NCBI GenBank assembly: GCA_034932485.1
Contig: JAYFOQ010000001.1
Span: forward strand, 22,370-86,369
Direction of reading: 5' to 3'
Length of the DNA: 64,000 bases
Source: Gordonibacter sp034932485
GTDB taxonomy: Bacteria; Actinomycetota; Coriobacteriia; Coriobacteriales; Eggerthellaceae
Shown in pieces: positions 7,200 through 15,407 of the stretch. Position 1 is the stretch's first letter; every line of letters starts with the position of its first letter. The translations under genes were made by a program, and so were the position numbers. Below the pieces are notes generated by a model. That model did not search any database. It was not told where the DNA came from and saw nothing but the letters and a program-made list of their open reading frames with translations.

Positions 7200-9071
7200 A
7201 TGAGCGAATCCATGAAGAGCGGCAAGCGTGCGGGTCTTTCCCGGCGCGATTTTCTCTCAGGAGCAGCAGCGCTTGTGGGTTCTACGGCTGCCGCCACTGC
7301 GCTGGCAAGCGTTGCTCCAGCAACAGCGATAGCCGAGGAAGCGGGCGTTATTGGTGATTGGGCAGCCGATGGTTCTAAGAATGTAGCCGTACCCAGCAGC
7401 GCCGCGACCAATGCGTCGGCAAGTGATGGCACCTTCCGCGATCATAACGCGGCGGCGTTTCCGGCAAATGATGCTACTCCTATTCCTCCACGGTCTGTGC
7501 CTTCGAAGTGGGATTACGAATGCGAGATTTGCGTGGTAGGTGGCGGTGGCGGGGGCTTGAATGCTGCCGCACGCAGCGCTCAGCTGGGGGCCGATACTAT
7601 TTGTGTCGAAGCTATGGGATTACATGGCGGCAATGCGCAGTGCGCAGGCATGTGCGCAATTCTCGGGGGTTCGAAGTTGCAGGAATCCAAGCGCTTTGCT
7701 TTCCCCGAATATCCTTTCGACGCACGCAAGCTTTCCGACTGGGCCATGGACGAGTATCACTACGCAGCCGACCCTCACCTTATTTATCGCATTGCTGAAT
7801 CGGGCGGTATTTGTATCGACTGGATGGCCGATTGTGGTGTGCAATGGCGTTTGGGTGAGGTTCCGGTATATGTCGCGCCGAAGAATTCAACGCTTGATCA
7901 CCACGTGCAGAAGATGAAAGATGCCACCGACGCCATGTTCGCATTTGGTCAGCGTCATGGAGTGGATTATCACTTTCAGAGTCCGGCAGAAGCACTGGTG
8001 GTAGATGACAGCGGACGAGTGGTGGGTGTGGTGTGTCGCGAGGATTACGACCGCGAGGTGTACATTCATGCAACGCGTGGAGTTATTCTCACGGCGGGCG
8101 GTTTCTGCAATAACAAGGCACTGCTAGATAAGTACATTCCTACTGCAGCTATGGGCTGTGCGTCAAGCTACCTTACGGGTGGCGAGACGGGCGAGTGCTT
8201 CCGCATGGGTCTCGGTGCTGGAGCTGATGTGTCGGGCTTCAATAGCTCAGCTTCGTTTGATGGTGGCGTGGACTGGCAGGCCGAAGGGGGGCAGTGGGCA
8301 CGTTTTCTCTACGATGGTATGACGCAACTCTCGCGCCAGCCTTGGTTTACGGTTGATCGTTGCGGGAATCGCCTACGTTACATGGATAGTCGCGTGAAAA
8401 AAGACGGAGCGGATGCCATCTATGCGTTGGGAGATCTGGCGACTATTCAGATGACACCCCCGGGACACCGTAGCTATATTATCTTTGACGCTCATTACGA
8501 AGATCATCTTGCCGGGTTCGCTCAGGAGCACTGCCGTAAGCTTATCACGCCAGATCTCGAGCAAATTGACAAGGTACCCGAGCATTATCGCGATTGGCAT
8601 CACGGTGTGCAGGATGCGATTGATGCCGACGTACTGAAGCGCCGCGATACGCTGGAAGAGCTTGAGCGCGATTTAGGCTTCCAGCCTGGTGTGCTGCAAG
8701 CGGCGGTAGATCGGTGGAACGAAACCTGTGAACTCGGTGAGGATGACTTTATGTATCCCATGGAGCCCGAATGGTTGCATGCCATTAAGGACCCACCGTT
8801 CTATGGCTGTCGAATTGGCGGCAACCTATATGGAACGAAGGCCGGGTTGCTTATTAACGATGAGATGCAGGTTGTTTCTACGAAGGGCACGGTTATTCCT
8901 GGTCTGTATGCAGGCTGGCATACGGCTGGTGGTGCGTGCGGTGAGAATAGCTACATCGGCGATCCTATTCTCGGGTCACTCTTGGGCGATGTGAGCCTAG
9001 CGTTTTGCGGCGGGTATTTGTGTGGCACGTTCGCCGTGCAAAACGAACGGGGAAGTGAGGAGACCATATGA
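7200..9071 (+). CDS. Tat-exported FAD-dependent reductase (flavocytochrome c / fumarate reductase-like flavoprotein)
   Basis: A 623-residue protein with a Tat signal (SRRDFLS at about 14-20, then a hydrophobic stretch ending AIAEEA) and an FAD-binding loop VVGGGGGGLNAAARSAQLGAD near residues 111-130. The C-terminal FAD segment VIPGLYAGWHTAGGACGENSYIGDPILGS corresponds to the GLYAAGE...GANRLGG region of fumarate reductases, but the Arg of NRLGG is absent and the HHTMGG-type His is not seen. Fumarate is therefore unlikely; the acceptor is unknown. It starts 13 bases after the FMN lipoprotein with GGGGAGGTG as ribosome site, and its end overlaps the next start (ATGA). It probably receives electrons from the preceding cytochrome and FMN proteins. 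Confidence 0.88.
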   Translation: MSESMKSGKRAGLSRRDFLSGAAALVGSTAAATALASVAPATAIAEEAGVIGDWAADGSKNVAVPSSAATNASASDGTFRDHNAAAFPANDATPIPPRSVPSKWDYECEICVVGGGGGGLNAAARSAQLGADTICVEAMGLHGGNAQCAGMCAILGGSKLQESKRFAFPEYPFDARKLSDWAMDEYHYAADPHLIYRIAESGGICIDWMADCGVQWRLGEVPVYVAPKNSTLDHHVQKMKDATDAMFAFGQRHGVDYHFQSPAEALVVDDSGRVVGVVCREDYDREVYIHATRGVILTAGGFCNNKALLDKYIPTAAMGCASSYLTGGETGECFRMGLGAGADVSGFNSSASFDGGVDWQAEGGQWARFLYDGMTQLSRQPWFTVDRCGNRLRYMDSRVKKDGADAIYALGDLATIQMTPPGHRSYIIFDAHYEDHLAGFAQEHCRKLITPDLEQIDKVPEHYRDWHHGVQDAIDADVLKRRDTLEELERDLGFQPGVLQAAVDRWNETCELGEDDFMYPMEPEWLHAIKDPPFYGCRIGGNLYGTKAGLLINDEMQVVSTKGTVIPGLYAGWHTAGGACGENSYIGDPILGSLLGDVSLAFCGGYLCGTFAVQNERGSEETI

Positions 9072-9973
9072 GTGGAAAGGTAAGCGAATTGGTAGGCACC
9101 TCGCAAGTTGAAAGTGCTAACCAGGTTGGAAAGTGCCAATCGAATGAGACTGCTCCTTTGGTCGGGGAATCCTCCGCTGAGTGTAGGCTCGACGAGGGGT
9201 CCATTCCGTCTCCTGCTCTAAAGGACGTAGGTCGATCGTTTCTGTATGCATTTGGCGTAGCGCTTGCGGTGGCATTAATAGGGCGTATTGGGCTTGCCAT
9301 CATGGATGTGTTTGGTGTGCTCACTTATGACTATATCGCTGCGTCTACGGGTACCTTGTTGAACCAAGTGTGTTCGGCGCTCACGGGGCCGGCGCTTGTG
9401 GCGTTCATGATGTTGGGCGGCTTAGTGTGTGCGCTGTCGGTTGCGGCGGTGTTGCTGTATGCCTATTGGTATAGCCGCGGTGTGCAGCGACTTGCTAGCT
9501 TTGGGCCGGCACTTGCCGCGGGGGCTGCTACAACAGTGGCAGGCCTGGTGTGCGCGCTTGTGTTTGCGAATGGCATTATGTCGGCAGTACAAATGGCATC
9601 CATGAAAACGAAACTCGTAATGGATGGCTCTATGTTGCTTATGGGCTTGATGCTAATTGTAGCTGTCGTATTGCTAAATGCTGCGGCTTGTGTGGTGGCT
9701 TGTGCGTGCATCGCGCGAGCGAAAAGTCCCGATCGTGTTGGTGTCGGCATGATAGCTGCTGCGTTGGTATGCGGTTTGGTGGTTATGGTAATTGCAGTAC
9801 CTGCGTTTGCTTCCCTCAATGTTGCACATATCAATGGCCTTGCATCCGCGGGTTGGTTCACTTTGGCAGCGGGAGTAAATGCGGCGATATTGGTGCTGGC
9901 GGTGCAGCTTGCAGATCGGGCTCTTGGTGTGCCTAAAGCTCCTGCCGCATCTTCAGGTTTGGGGTCTCATTAA
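9068..9973 (+). CDS. Polytopic membrane protein of unknown function in the reductase operon
   Basis: A 301-residue protein with a polar N-terminal segment of about 50 residues, then six or seven predicted helices, for example SFLYAFGVALAVALIGRIGLA, LVAFMMLGGLVCALSVAAVLLYAYWY, AAGAATTVAGLVCALVFANG and VGVGMIAAALVCGLVVMVIAV. I do not recognise a family. No haem, iron-sulfur or transporter signature is evident. Its start overlaps the stop of the flavoprotein gene by 4 bases (ATGA), so translation is probably coupled and the product is likely to work with the reductase. Roles as a quinone-interacting subunit or substrate/product carrier are both possible. Confidence 0.72.
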   Translation: MSGKVSELVGTSQVESANQVGKCQSNETAPLVGESSAECRLDEGSIPSPALKDVGRSFLYAFGVALAVALIGRIGLAIMDVFGVLTYDYIAASTGTLLNQVCSALTGPALVAFMMLGGLVCALSVAAVLLYAYWYSRGVQRLASFGPALAAGAATTVAGLVCALVFANGIMSAVQMASMKTKLVMDGSMLLMGLMLIVAVVLLNAAACVVACACIARAKSPDRVGVGMIAAALVCGLVVMVIAVPAFASLNVAHINGLASAGWFTLAAGVNAAILVLAVQLADRALGVPKAPAASSGLGSH

Positions 9974-10045
9974 CGGGGTTTGAAAGTTTTACTGCAACCT
10001 AATTAACAGGCCCCCTTAACAAGTATCGAGAGAAAGAAGCCTTCC

Positions 10046-11041
10046 ATGTTGTTCCAAGTTTATGGCGAAAATGCCCTCTACCAATGGGCCGGATGGGCCA
10101 TGGTGTTTGTTGGTCTTATTCTTATTAATGAGATAGCGCGTCGATCCAAGGCTGGTGGCATCTTTTGTTTCATTGCCGTGCCCGCGGCCCTCACCGTCTA
10201 CTTTGCAGCCATTTACGTGGGCGCGGGCATGGGTGCCGAATGGGCGCTGAACAACCCCACCTACATGCATATGAACAGCTGGTTTCATTATGCGAAGCTT
10301 TACGCGGCCACCATTGGCTGTATTGGCTTCATGGCCATTAAGTACGCATGGGGTCCAGGAAAGAAGCACTGGTTTCTTTGCTTCCCGTTCGTTATTGTGG
10401 CTATAAATATTCTCATTGCGGTGGTCAGTGATTTTGAGAGCGCTATCCGCGCATGGGGTACCACATGGGTATCAACCGAGGGCGTAACGCTTTATGGCGG
10501 TTGGCATAATGTGTTTAACGGCGTGGCGGGTCTTATTAATATTGCTTGTATGACCGGCTGGTTTGGTATCTATGTGTCAAAGAAGAAGCAGGATATGTTG
10601 TGGCCCGATATGACCTGGGTGTTTATTATTGCTTACGACCTGTGGAACTTCTGCTACACCTACAATTGCCTGCCCACGCATGCCTGGTACTGCGGCCTCG
10701 CGCTACTGCTGGCACCTACGGTGGCTGCATTCTTCTGGAACAAGGGCGGCTGGATTCAAAATCGTGCGTTCACCTTGGCTGTGTGGTGCATGTTCGCCCA
10801 GGTGTTCCCGGCATTCCAAGACTATAGCGTGTTCAGCGTGCAATCGGTGAACAACCCGAACGTGAATTTGGCGGTGTCGGTGATAGCGCTTTTGGCGAAC
10901 GTAGCGGCCTTTGCCTACATCATCTATCGCGCGAAGAAGCTGCATCGTAACCCATATATGCAGGAAGTATTTGTTGGCACCAAAGATTACGAGCAAGCTA
11001 TGGCCCGTCGTGAGGACGTGCAGCCCACCACGGCCGCGTAA
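10046..11041 (+). CDS. Polytopic membrane protein, possibly DUF5692 family
   Basis: A 331-residue protein with about nine hydrophobic helices and many aromatic residues (for example LYQWAGWAMVFVGLILINEIARR, MTWVFIIAYDLWNFCYTYNCLPTHAWYC). It resembles Eggerthellaceae proteins that I recall under the label DUF5692, but I cannot confirm the match. No cofactor motif is visible, although several Trp/His/Tyr residues lie within helices. It follows the preceding gene by 72 bases with AGAAAGAAG as ribosome site and closes the operon; the hairpins downstream probably end the transcript. Acceptor uptake or product export is the simplest guess. Confidence 0.75.
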   Translation: MLFQVYGENALYQWAGWAMVFVGLILINEIARRSKAGGIFCFIAVPAALTVYFAAIYVGAGMGAEWALNNPTYMHMNSWFHYAKLYAATIGCIGFMAIKYAWGPGKKHWFLCFPFVIVAINILIAVVSDFESAIRAWGTTWVSTEGVTLYGGWHNVFNGVAGLINIACMTGWFGIYVSKKKQDMLWPDMTWVFIIAYDLWNFCYTYNCLPTHAWYCGLALLLAPTVAAFFWNKGGWIQNRAFTLAVWCMFAQVFPAFQDYSVFSVQSVNNPNVNLAVSVIALLANVAAFAYIIYRAKKLHRNPYMQEVFVGTKDYEQAMARREDVQPTTAA

Positions 11042-11220
11042 GGGCGACAGCGGGAAGCTGGGCGAATCTGTTTTGGATTACTGGAGGGTTTGCGTCGCCT
11101 CCAAAAGATAGTACGCGCGCTGTAGGTTCTTGTGACCTACGGCGCGTGGCTGTTGGGTGGGCTTGAGGCGTGGTTTGGAGACCCGTGTCTAGTGCCGTTT
11201 GTGCAAAGAGCGCGTCAGTA

Positions 11221-11249
11221 TTGCAAAAATCGCCTTCGTGAAGCGATTT
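11221..11249. repeat. Self-complementary 29-bp repeat, copy 1
   Basis: A 29-bp sequence starting TTGCAAAAATCGCC that folds on itself (AATCGCCTTC with GAAGCGATT). It is the inverse of copy 2 at 11372-11400 with 28 of 29 bases identical. In the leftward direction its stem is followed by TTTTTGC, so it may act as a terminator for nrdG. The gap 11042-11487 (446 bases) contains these two copies, an imperfect hairpin near 11112-11146 and no convincing gene. Confidence 0.75.
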
Positions 11250-11371
11250 GGCGGCTCTGAGCGCCAAAAAGAGCGTTCAATCAAACGTGCAGGTATTTTC
11301 TGTAAAATCGAATAATCCTTTGAACAGGCGTTTCTTTTCTTTTGTATTTATTGGCCTGTTTGATGGCCTAA

Positions 11372-11400
11372 AAATCGCTTCAGGAAGGCGATTTTTGCAA
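11372..11400. repeat. Self-complementary 29-bp repeat, copy 2 (bidirectional terminator-like)
   Basis: Inverse copy of the repeat at 11221-11249. AATCGCTTC pairs with GAAGGCGATT, flanked by an A-run on the left and a T-run on the right, so it can end transcription from both the rightward reductase operon and the leftward nrdG gene. Confidence 0.75.
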
Positions 11401-11487
11401 ATTTACCTTGTGAGGACGTGTGCTGTTCCCTTGCACCGACGGTGGGATTTAGCTTGGGTGTTGTACCAAGGTGTTGTGAGTGCGGGT

Positions 11488-12186
11488 CTACACGCCGCGC
11501 AACTGCGTGGCAGGAACGTAGCGTCGCAGCTCGGGAAGCAGAGCCTCGAGCTGGTTGAGTTCGTAGGCATGCAGCGTACCTGCGCCCGACAAGATAGAGT
11601 CGGCATCGACGAAGCTTTGTAGGTGCCATGCGGCAGCGCCTTTGATCCAGCGGGCGATAGCCAATAGGTCATCAGGGGAGTGTAGCTCACGTACTACCGT
11701 GGTGCGGAATTCATAGGGCAGATGTCCGCCCATTAGGAAGTCGATTGAATCTTGTATGGACACAAGGTCAAAGCTGGCAACGCCAGTAGTTTCGCCGTAG
11801 CGTTGGGGAGTATTCTTTATGTCCATAGCCACGTAGTCCACCAATTCTGCTTTTACTAGTTCGCGTAAACGTTCGGGGAGACTACCGTTTGTGTCCAGCT
11901 TTACCGCAAACCCCTTTTGCTTGATGCGTGCGCAGAATTCGGCTAGGTCGTGTTGTAATAACGGCTCACCTCCGGTGATGCACACGCCATCCAGCAATCC
12001 ATGTCGTTTTTCGAGAAAGGCAAAAAACTCATCGATTGAAATGTTGTCAGTAGGCTCGCTTTCGATTACCAACTCGGCGTTATGGCAAAACGGACAGCGA
12101 AAGTTACATCCCGGCAGGAATACGGTGGACGCTGTATGTCCCGGAAAATCAAGTAAGGTAAGTTTCTGTAACCCGGCTATTCTCAT
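11488..12186 (-). CDS. nrdG: Anaerobic ribonucleoside-triphosphate reductase activating protein (radical SAM)
   Basis: A 232-residue radical SAM enzyme. C27, C31 and C34 in GCNFRCPFCHN form the CxxxCxxC site for the [4Fe-4S] cluster, and GGEPLLQ is the SAM-binding GGE motif. The opening IAGLQKLTLLDFPG is typical of the longer NrdG branch (TIGR02495-type). It should generate the glycyl radical on NrdD (2493-4934). The two genes are separated by 6.5 kb and lie on opposite strands, so they are not one operon here. GAAAGGG lies upstream of the ATG. A pyruvate formate-lyase activase function is unlikely, as no such lyase is seen. Confidence 0.9.
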   Translation of the reverse strand: MRIAGLQKLTLLDFPGHTASTVFLPGCNFRCPFCHNAELVIESEPTDNISIDEFFAFLEKRHGLLDGVCITGGEPLLQHDLAEFCARIKQKGFAVKLDTNGSLPERLRELVKAELVDYVAMDIKNTPQRYGETTGVASFDLVSIQDSIDFLMGGHLPYEFRTTVVRELHSPDDLLAIARWIKGAAAWHLQSFVDADSILSGAGTLHAYELNQLEALLPELRRYVPATQLRGV

Positions 12187-12209
12187 GACGCCCTTTCTTT
12201 AACATACAG

Positions 12210-12242
12210 AAAGCAGGTTGGACAATGCCCAGCCTGCTTTTT
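12210..12242. terminator. Hairpin between nrdG and the membrane partner of the sigma factor
   Basis: AAAGCAGG and CCTGCTTT form a stem enclosing TTGGACAATGCCCAG, itself partly paired. Rightward it is followed by a T-run; leftward by TTTCTG. It lies downstream of the leftward gene ending at 12323 and is probably its terminator. Confidence 0.55.
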
Positions 12243-12322
12243 ATCATAAGACGTTCAGGAAAAGTACGCAAACAGAGCCTTGGGCCGTGCAGACTTTCTT
12301 AGACGCACCGCATCATTTTCGA

Positions 12323-13387
12323 TCAGGCAATCTCTTTGATCGTGTACAGTGCAGGAAAATCTGGTTCTTCGATTCCCCGCCAGGAGGAGCGCAGCGAAAG
12401 GTATTCTGCGTAGGCTTGCTCGAAGTTATCGACAGGTGCCAACTGGTAGGTTTTCGTGGCCGAGGCGCCGTCGGTGAACGTGGCGGTTAGGATAATCTTT
12501 GCCCGGGATAGGTATTGGGCGTCGTGCAGGCCCAATGCCGTTTCGAGGCGGTCGTTGGCTTCCGTCCAAGCTGCTAACTCTGCCGGATCCGTTGTGGAAC
12601 CGTCCGAAACCTCTTTGTGGGTTACGGTTGCCATCTCTTCGTCAAAAAGCAGCTCTTCGTCTTCCGTCAGCATGTATTCGAATACGATTTCGTGGCGTGC
12701 AAAGTAGGTTCCATCGCCCTTGTCGTTCTGATCGGTGAAATCCTGGGTGAACGATGACGATTGGTCGATGTCTATGTCGGGGTGGTCTTGGCCGGTGACG
12801 TTCGTTATCTCGACATTGTTGAGCGAGACACCTTCCCCCACCAGTTCGTAGGTCATACTTGCCACGTTTTTGCCGGAGCAGGTAAGGTTGAGGTTGTACG
12901 CTCGCGAAGCTATGCAAAAGTTTTCATATCCATCGGTTTCGCCGTTGTACTGGTACCCTGCGGAGGTGCGTACCGGCATGAAGTCGTCTGCGGCAAGCGT
13001 GACGGGGCCGTTGGCCGGCTGCCCGCCCTCGTCAGCGAATGCGGACAAGGTGAAGAAATTACCTTGCGGGGCGGTTATCCCGGTGTCGGTGTTGTTCCCG
13101 CTTAAGGCGGCGAGAGGACTCAGGGCAAGCGCCCCCACGCCCAAGGCGAGTACAGCGCAGGCGGCAAAGGCGAATCCTGCGACGCGGTTGCGTTTGATCG
13201 AGAAGGTCGGCGCAGGCGTGCGGTCCGCGGTGCGGCTATTCGGCAGCGCGCCCGCTGCGACGCTTGCCGGGGCGGGCGCGCTGCTCGCTTGCGCACGCGC
13301 CTGCTTGAGCACGTGGTCGGGCAAGTAGGCAGGCGCTTTGGCGGCGTGCATTATGGTTTGATAGCGGTTTAAAGGGTCGGAGGTCAT
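12323..13387 (-). CDS. Putative membrane-bound anti-sigma factor / sensor partner of the ECF sigma factor
   Basis: A 354-residue protein, no family recognised. Residues 1 to about 65 are cytoplasmic-like, starting with a DPLNRYQTIMHAAKAPAYLPDHVL segment, then Pro/Ala-rich; one transmembrane helix (VAGFAFAACAVLALGVGALAL) follows at about 69-90; the remaining 260 residues are an acidic extracytoplasmic domain with many Asp, Glu and Asn. A one-helix protein encoded 13 bases after an ECF sigma factor fits an anti-sigma factor that holds the sigma factor until an external signal arrives. No conserved zinc-binding anti-sigma (HxxxCxxC) site is visible. AAAGGAG sits 7 bases before the ATG. Base composition is more GC-rich than the surroundings. 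Confidence 0.7.
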   Translation of the reverse strand: MTSDPLNRYQTIMHAAKAPAYLPDHVLKQARAQASSAPAPASVAAGALPNSRTADRTPAPTFSIKRNRVAGFAFAACAVLALGVGALALSPLAALSGNNTDTGITAPQGNFFTLSAFADEGGQPANGPVTLAADDFMPVRTSAGYQYNGETDGYENFCIASRAYNLNLTCSGKNVASMTYELVGEGVSLNNVEITNVTGQDHPDIDIDQSSSFTQDFTDQNDKGDGTYFARHEIVFEYMLTEDEELLFDEEMATVTHKEVSDGSTTDPAELAAWTEANDRLETALGLHDAQYLSRAKIILTATFTDGASATKTYQLAPVDNFEQAYAEYLSLRSSWRGIEEPDFPALYTIKEIA

Positions 13388-13400
13388 GGGCGTCTCCTTT

Positions 13401-14033
13401 CTAAAGGAGGGTAGAAGGCGTTTGTGCTTGGTAGGCTTCAGGGGCTAGGATGCGTGCGTCGGGTGCCCTCGGCTGCCCGATCGCTCCGAGTTTCGCAGCG
13501 TCCTTGACCGACGCTTCCCTAGGCGCCTCGGAGGCATCGGCTGCGAGCAGCTCTTTAATGCGTGCTCGGGCTCGAAACAGCCATGTGCGCGTAGTTGCCG
13601 GTTGGCAGCCCATAAGCCGGGCAATTTCTTCCGTCGAATAGCCTTCGACGTAATGCAGATGCACGGCTGCACGTTGTTGTTCGGGCAGTCGGCCTACCGC
13701 ATCCCAGACATCCGCTTCCTCCTCGTTGCGGGCGGGGGTGTCTGGTGCGTCCCATTGGGGGTCGAAGGCTACGGTGCGGCGCTTCCAGCTCGATTTTGTC
13801 AGATCGCGGCAGCGGTTGACGGTAACGCGCAGCAACCATGCCTTTACATGCTCGGCGCTTTGAAAATCCGTCCGATCGTTGAACAGGCGCAGAAACACGT
13901 CTTGATACACGTCTTCTGCATCTGCTCGCGATCGTGTTTGGCTCAGTGCCAGCCGGTAGACTGCATTACCCCAGTCAGACATTGCTTGCGTGAGGAATAC
14001 TTCGCGGTCGTGCTGATTAGATTGGTTTGGCAT
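13401..14033 (-). CDS. ECF-family RNA polymerase sigma factor
   Basis: A 210-residue sigma-70 family protein of the extracytoplasmic function type. Region 2 includes SRADAEDVYQDVFLRLFND, followed by HVKAWLLRVTVNRCRDL; region 4 is LPEQQRAAVHLHYVEGYSTEEIARLMGCQPATTRTWLFRARARIKELL with a clear helix-turn-helix. The C-terminal 45 residues are an extra low-complexity tail. AAGGAG is 8 bases before the ATG. It is followed by its probable anti-sigma partner in a two-gene leftward operon. The regulon cannot be read from this window. Confidence 0.9.
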   Translation of the reverse strand: MPNQSNQHDREVFLTQAMSDWGNAVYRLALSQTRSRADAEDVYQDVFLRLFNDRTDFQSAEHVKAWLLRVTVNRCRDLTKSSWKRRTVAFDPQWDAPDTPARNEEEADVWDAVGRLPEQQRAAVHLHYVEGYSTEEIARLMGCQPATTRTWLFRARARIKELLAADASEAPREASVKDAAKLGAIGQPRAPDARILAPEAYQAQTPSTLL

Positions 14034-14120
14034 ACTCTCATCTCCTTACCTAAGCATACGACGGAGGCATACGATATGTTTCAGTGAAATAGCAGAAAAA
14101 AGAAACGCAGTGTGTCGCGG

Positions 14121-14126
14121 TATAAT
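14121..14126 (+). promoter_or_regulatory. -10 box of the tilS promoter
   Basis: A perfect TATAAT 37 bases before the tilS ATG; no good -35 box is visible 17 bases upstream. Predicted leader of about 30 bases. Confidence 0.5.
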
Positions 14127-14163
14127 GCAAGCCGTCTGAACTATTTCGAGAAAGGCATCAGCT

Positions 14164-15285
14164 ATGTCCGCACCTTCTGCCGTCATTGACCGCATGCGAT
14201 CTGTTATTACTGAGCGTGCTTTGGTTGCCCCCGACGCGCCGGTGCTGCTTATGGTTTCAGGTGGATCGGACTCTACGGCGCTTGCCTATCTTGCTTGCGA
14301 ACTGCATGAAGCTGGCGACATTGGTGATTTGGCCATGTTGCACGTGAACCATCAGCTGCGTGGCGAGGACGCCGATGGCGATGCTCGCTTCGTTGCTCGT
14401 CTAGCTGAGGTGCTGGGCATTCCGCTGTTCTCCTGCGAGATTGATATTGCTGGCGAGGCCCAACGTACGGGAGAGAATGTCGAGGCTGTTGCCCGTCGTG
14501 AGCGGTATTTGGCAGCAAATGAAGCACTCGAAAGCCTTTGTTTGCATGCCGCCGCCCCTCTTGCTGATGGACGCATTTTTACGGCGCATACCATTGACGA
14601 TAGGGTTGAGAGCTTCTATATGCGTTCCATTGTGGGCACGGGGCCGGGTGGTTTTCGCTCGATGCGCTACCGTAATGGGCCCGTTGTGCGCCCTCTGTTG
14701 GAGGTGAGTCGCGAGGATTTGCGTTCGTATTTAGCCGAGCGCAAACAGGCAAACGAGCAGGTGGTAGAAGATGAGAACGGCAATCTCTGGCGCGAAGATG
14801 CCACGAATGCGCATACCGACCGCTTTCGCGCGTACGTACGTCACGAGATAGTGCCGCGTGCGAAAGAGCGCAACCCGCAATTGCTTGAAGTGCTGGGGCG
14901 TACGATGAACCTTATTGCCGACGAGGACAATCTGCTAGAGGAATATGCTGAAAAGCTTGTTGTAGATCAAGTTGTCTGGATTGAACAGATTGAAGGACGG
15001 GCTCCCGATTATTCTGCTGGTTGCGTGTTGGCTCCTTCGTTGGGCAGCGAGCCGCGCCCCCTGCGACGCCGTGTGGTTGTGCGTGCGCTTGGCCTTATGC
15101 TGGGTGCCGAGGCGCGTGTTGAAGCCGCTTCGGTAGAGGCGGTGCTTGACGCATATGACGATACAGGTGCTCCCCTTGGTGGTTATGTGGCCAATATTCA
15201 AGGTGACCTCGCCGTTAGCGCTAATAAGCAAGGGGTTCGCATTGAACCCATGGCGGCTTTTCGTGCGCGCCGTAAGCGAGTTTAG
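14164..15285 (+). CDS. tilS: tRNA(Ile)-lysidine synthase
   Basis: A 373-residue cytoplasmic enzyme that attaches lysine to C34 of the CAU-anticodon tRNA-Ile so that it reads AUA. SGGSDS at 32-37 is the PP-loop for ATP, followed by LHVNHQLRGEDADGDARFV and ARRERY, all typical of TilS. The length fits a form with the N-terminal catalytic domain and a reduced C-terminal region. The neighbours maf, hpt and ftsH form the tilS-hpt-ftsH cluster seen in many Gram-positive bacteria, here with maf inserted. AGAAAGG precedes the ATG. Confidence 0.93.
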   Translation: MSAPSAVIDRMRSVITERALVAPDAPVLLMVSGGSDSTALAYLACELHEAGDIGDLAMLHVNHQLRGEDADGDARFVARLAEVLGIPLFSCEIDIAGEAQRTGENVEAVARRERYLAANEALESLCLHAAAPLADGRIFTAHTIDDRVESFYMRSIVGTGPGGFRSMRYRNGPVVRPLLEVSREDLRSYLAERKQANEQVVEDENGNLWREDATNAHTDRFRAYVRHEIVPRAKERNPQLLEVLGRTMNLIADEDNLLEEYAEKLVVDQVVWIEQIEGRAPDYSAGCVLAPSLGSEPRPLRRRVVVRALGLMLGAEARVEAASVEAVLDAYDDTGAPLGGYVANIQGDLAVSANKQGVRIEPMAAFRARRKRV

Positions 15286-15394
15286 CTTAAGACGACCTTT
15301 GACGCCGCTGCGGGGAGTGTTGAGATTTTGGTTGAAATTTTGGTGAGTCATTGCGCGGAAATCGTGGATAGAAGCGGATGCCAGCGCACTGCGT

Positions 15395-15400
15395 TACAAT
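15395..15400 (+). promoter_or_regulatory. -10 box of maf, leaderless arrangement
   Basis: TACAAT ends 7 bases before the ATG at 15408, so transcription should start at or next to the start codon. No ribosome-binding site lies upstream of that ATG. Confidence 0.5.
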
Positions 15401-15407
15401 AGTATGC

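Noticed and set aside
7200..9071. Naming the operon flavoprotein as fumarate reductase
   Set aside because: The NRLGG Arg and the substrate-binding His pattern are missing, so only the superfamily is supported.
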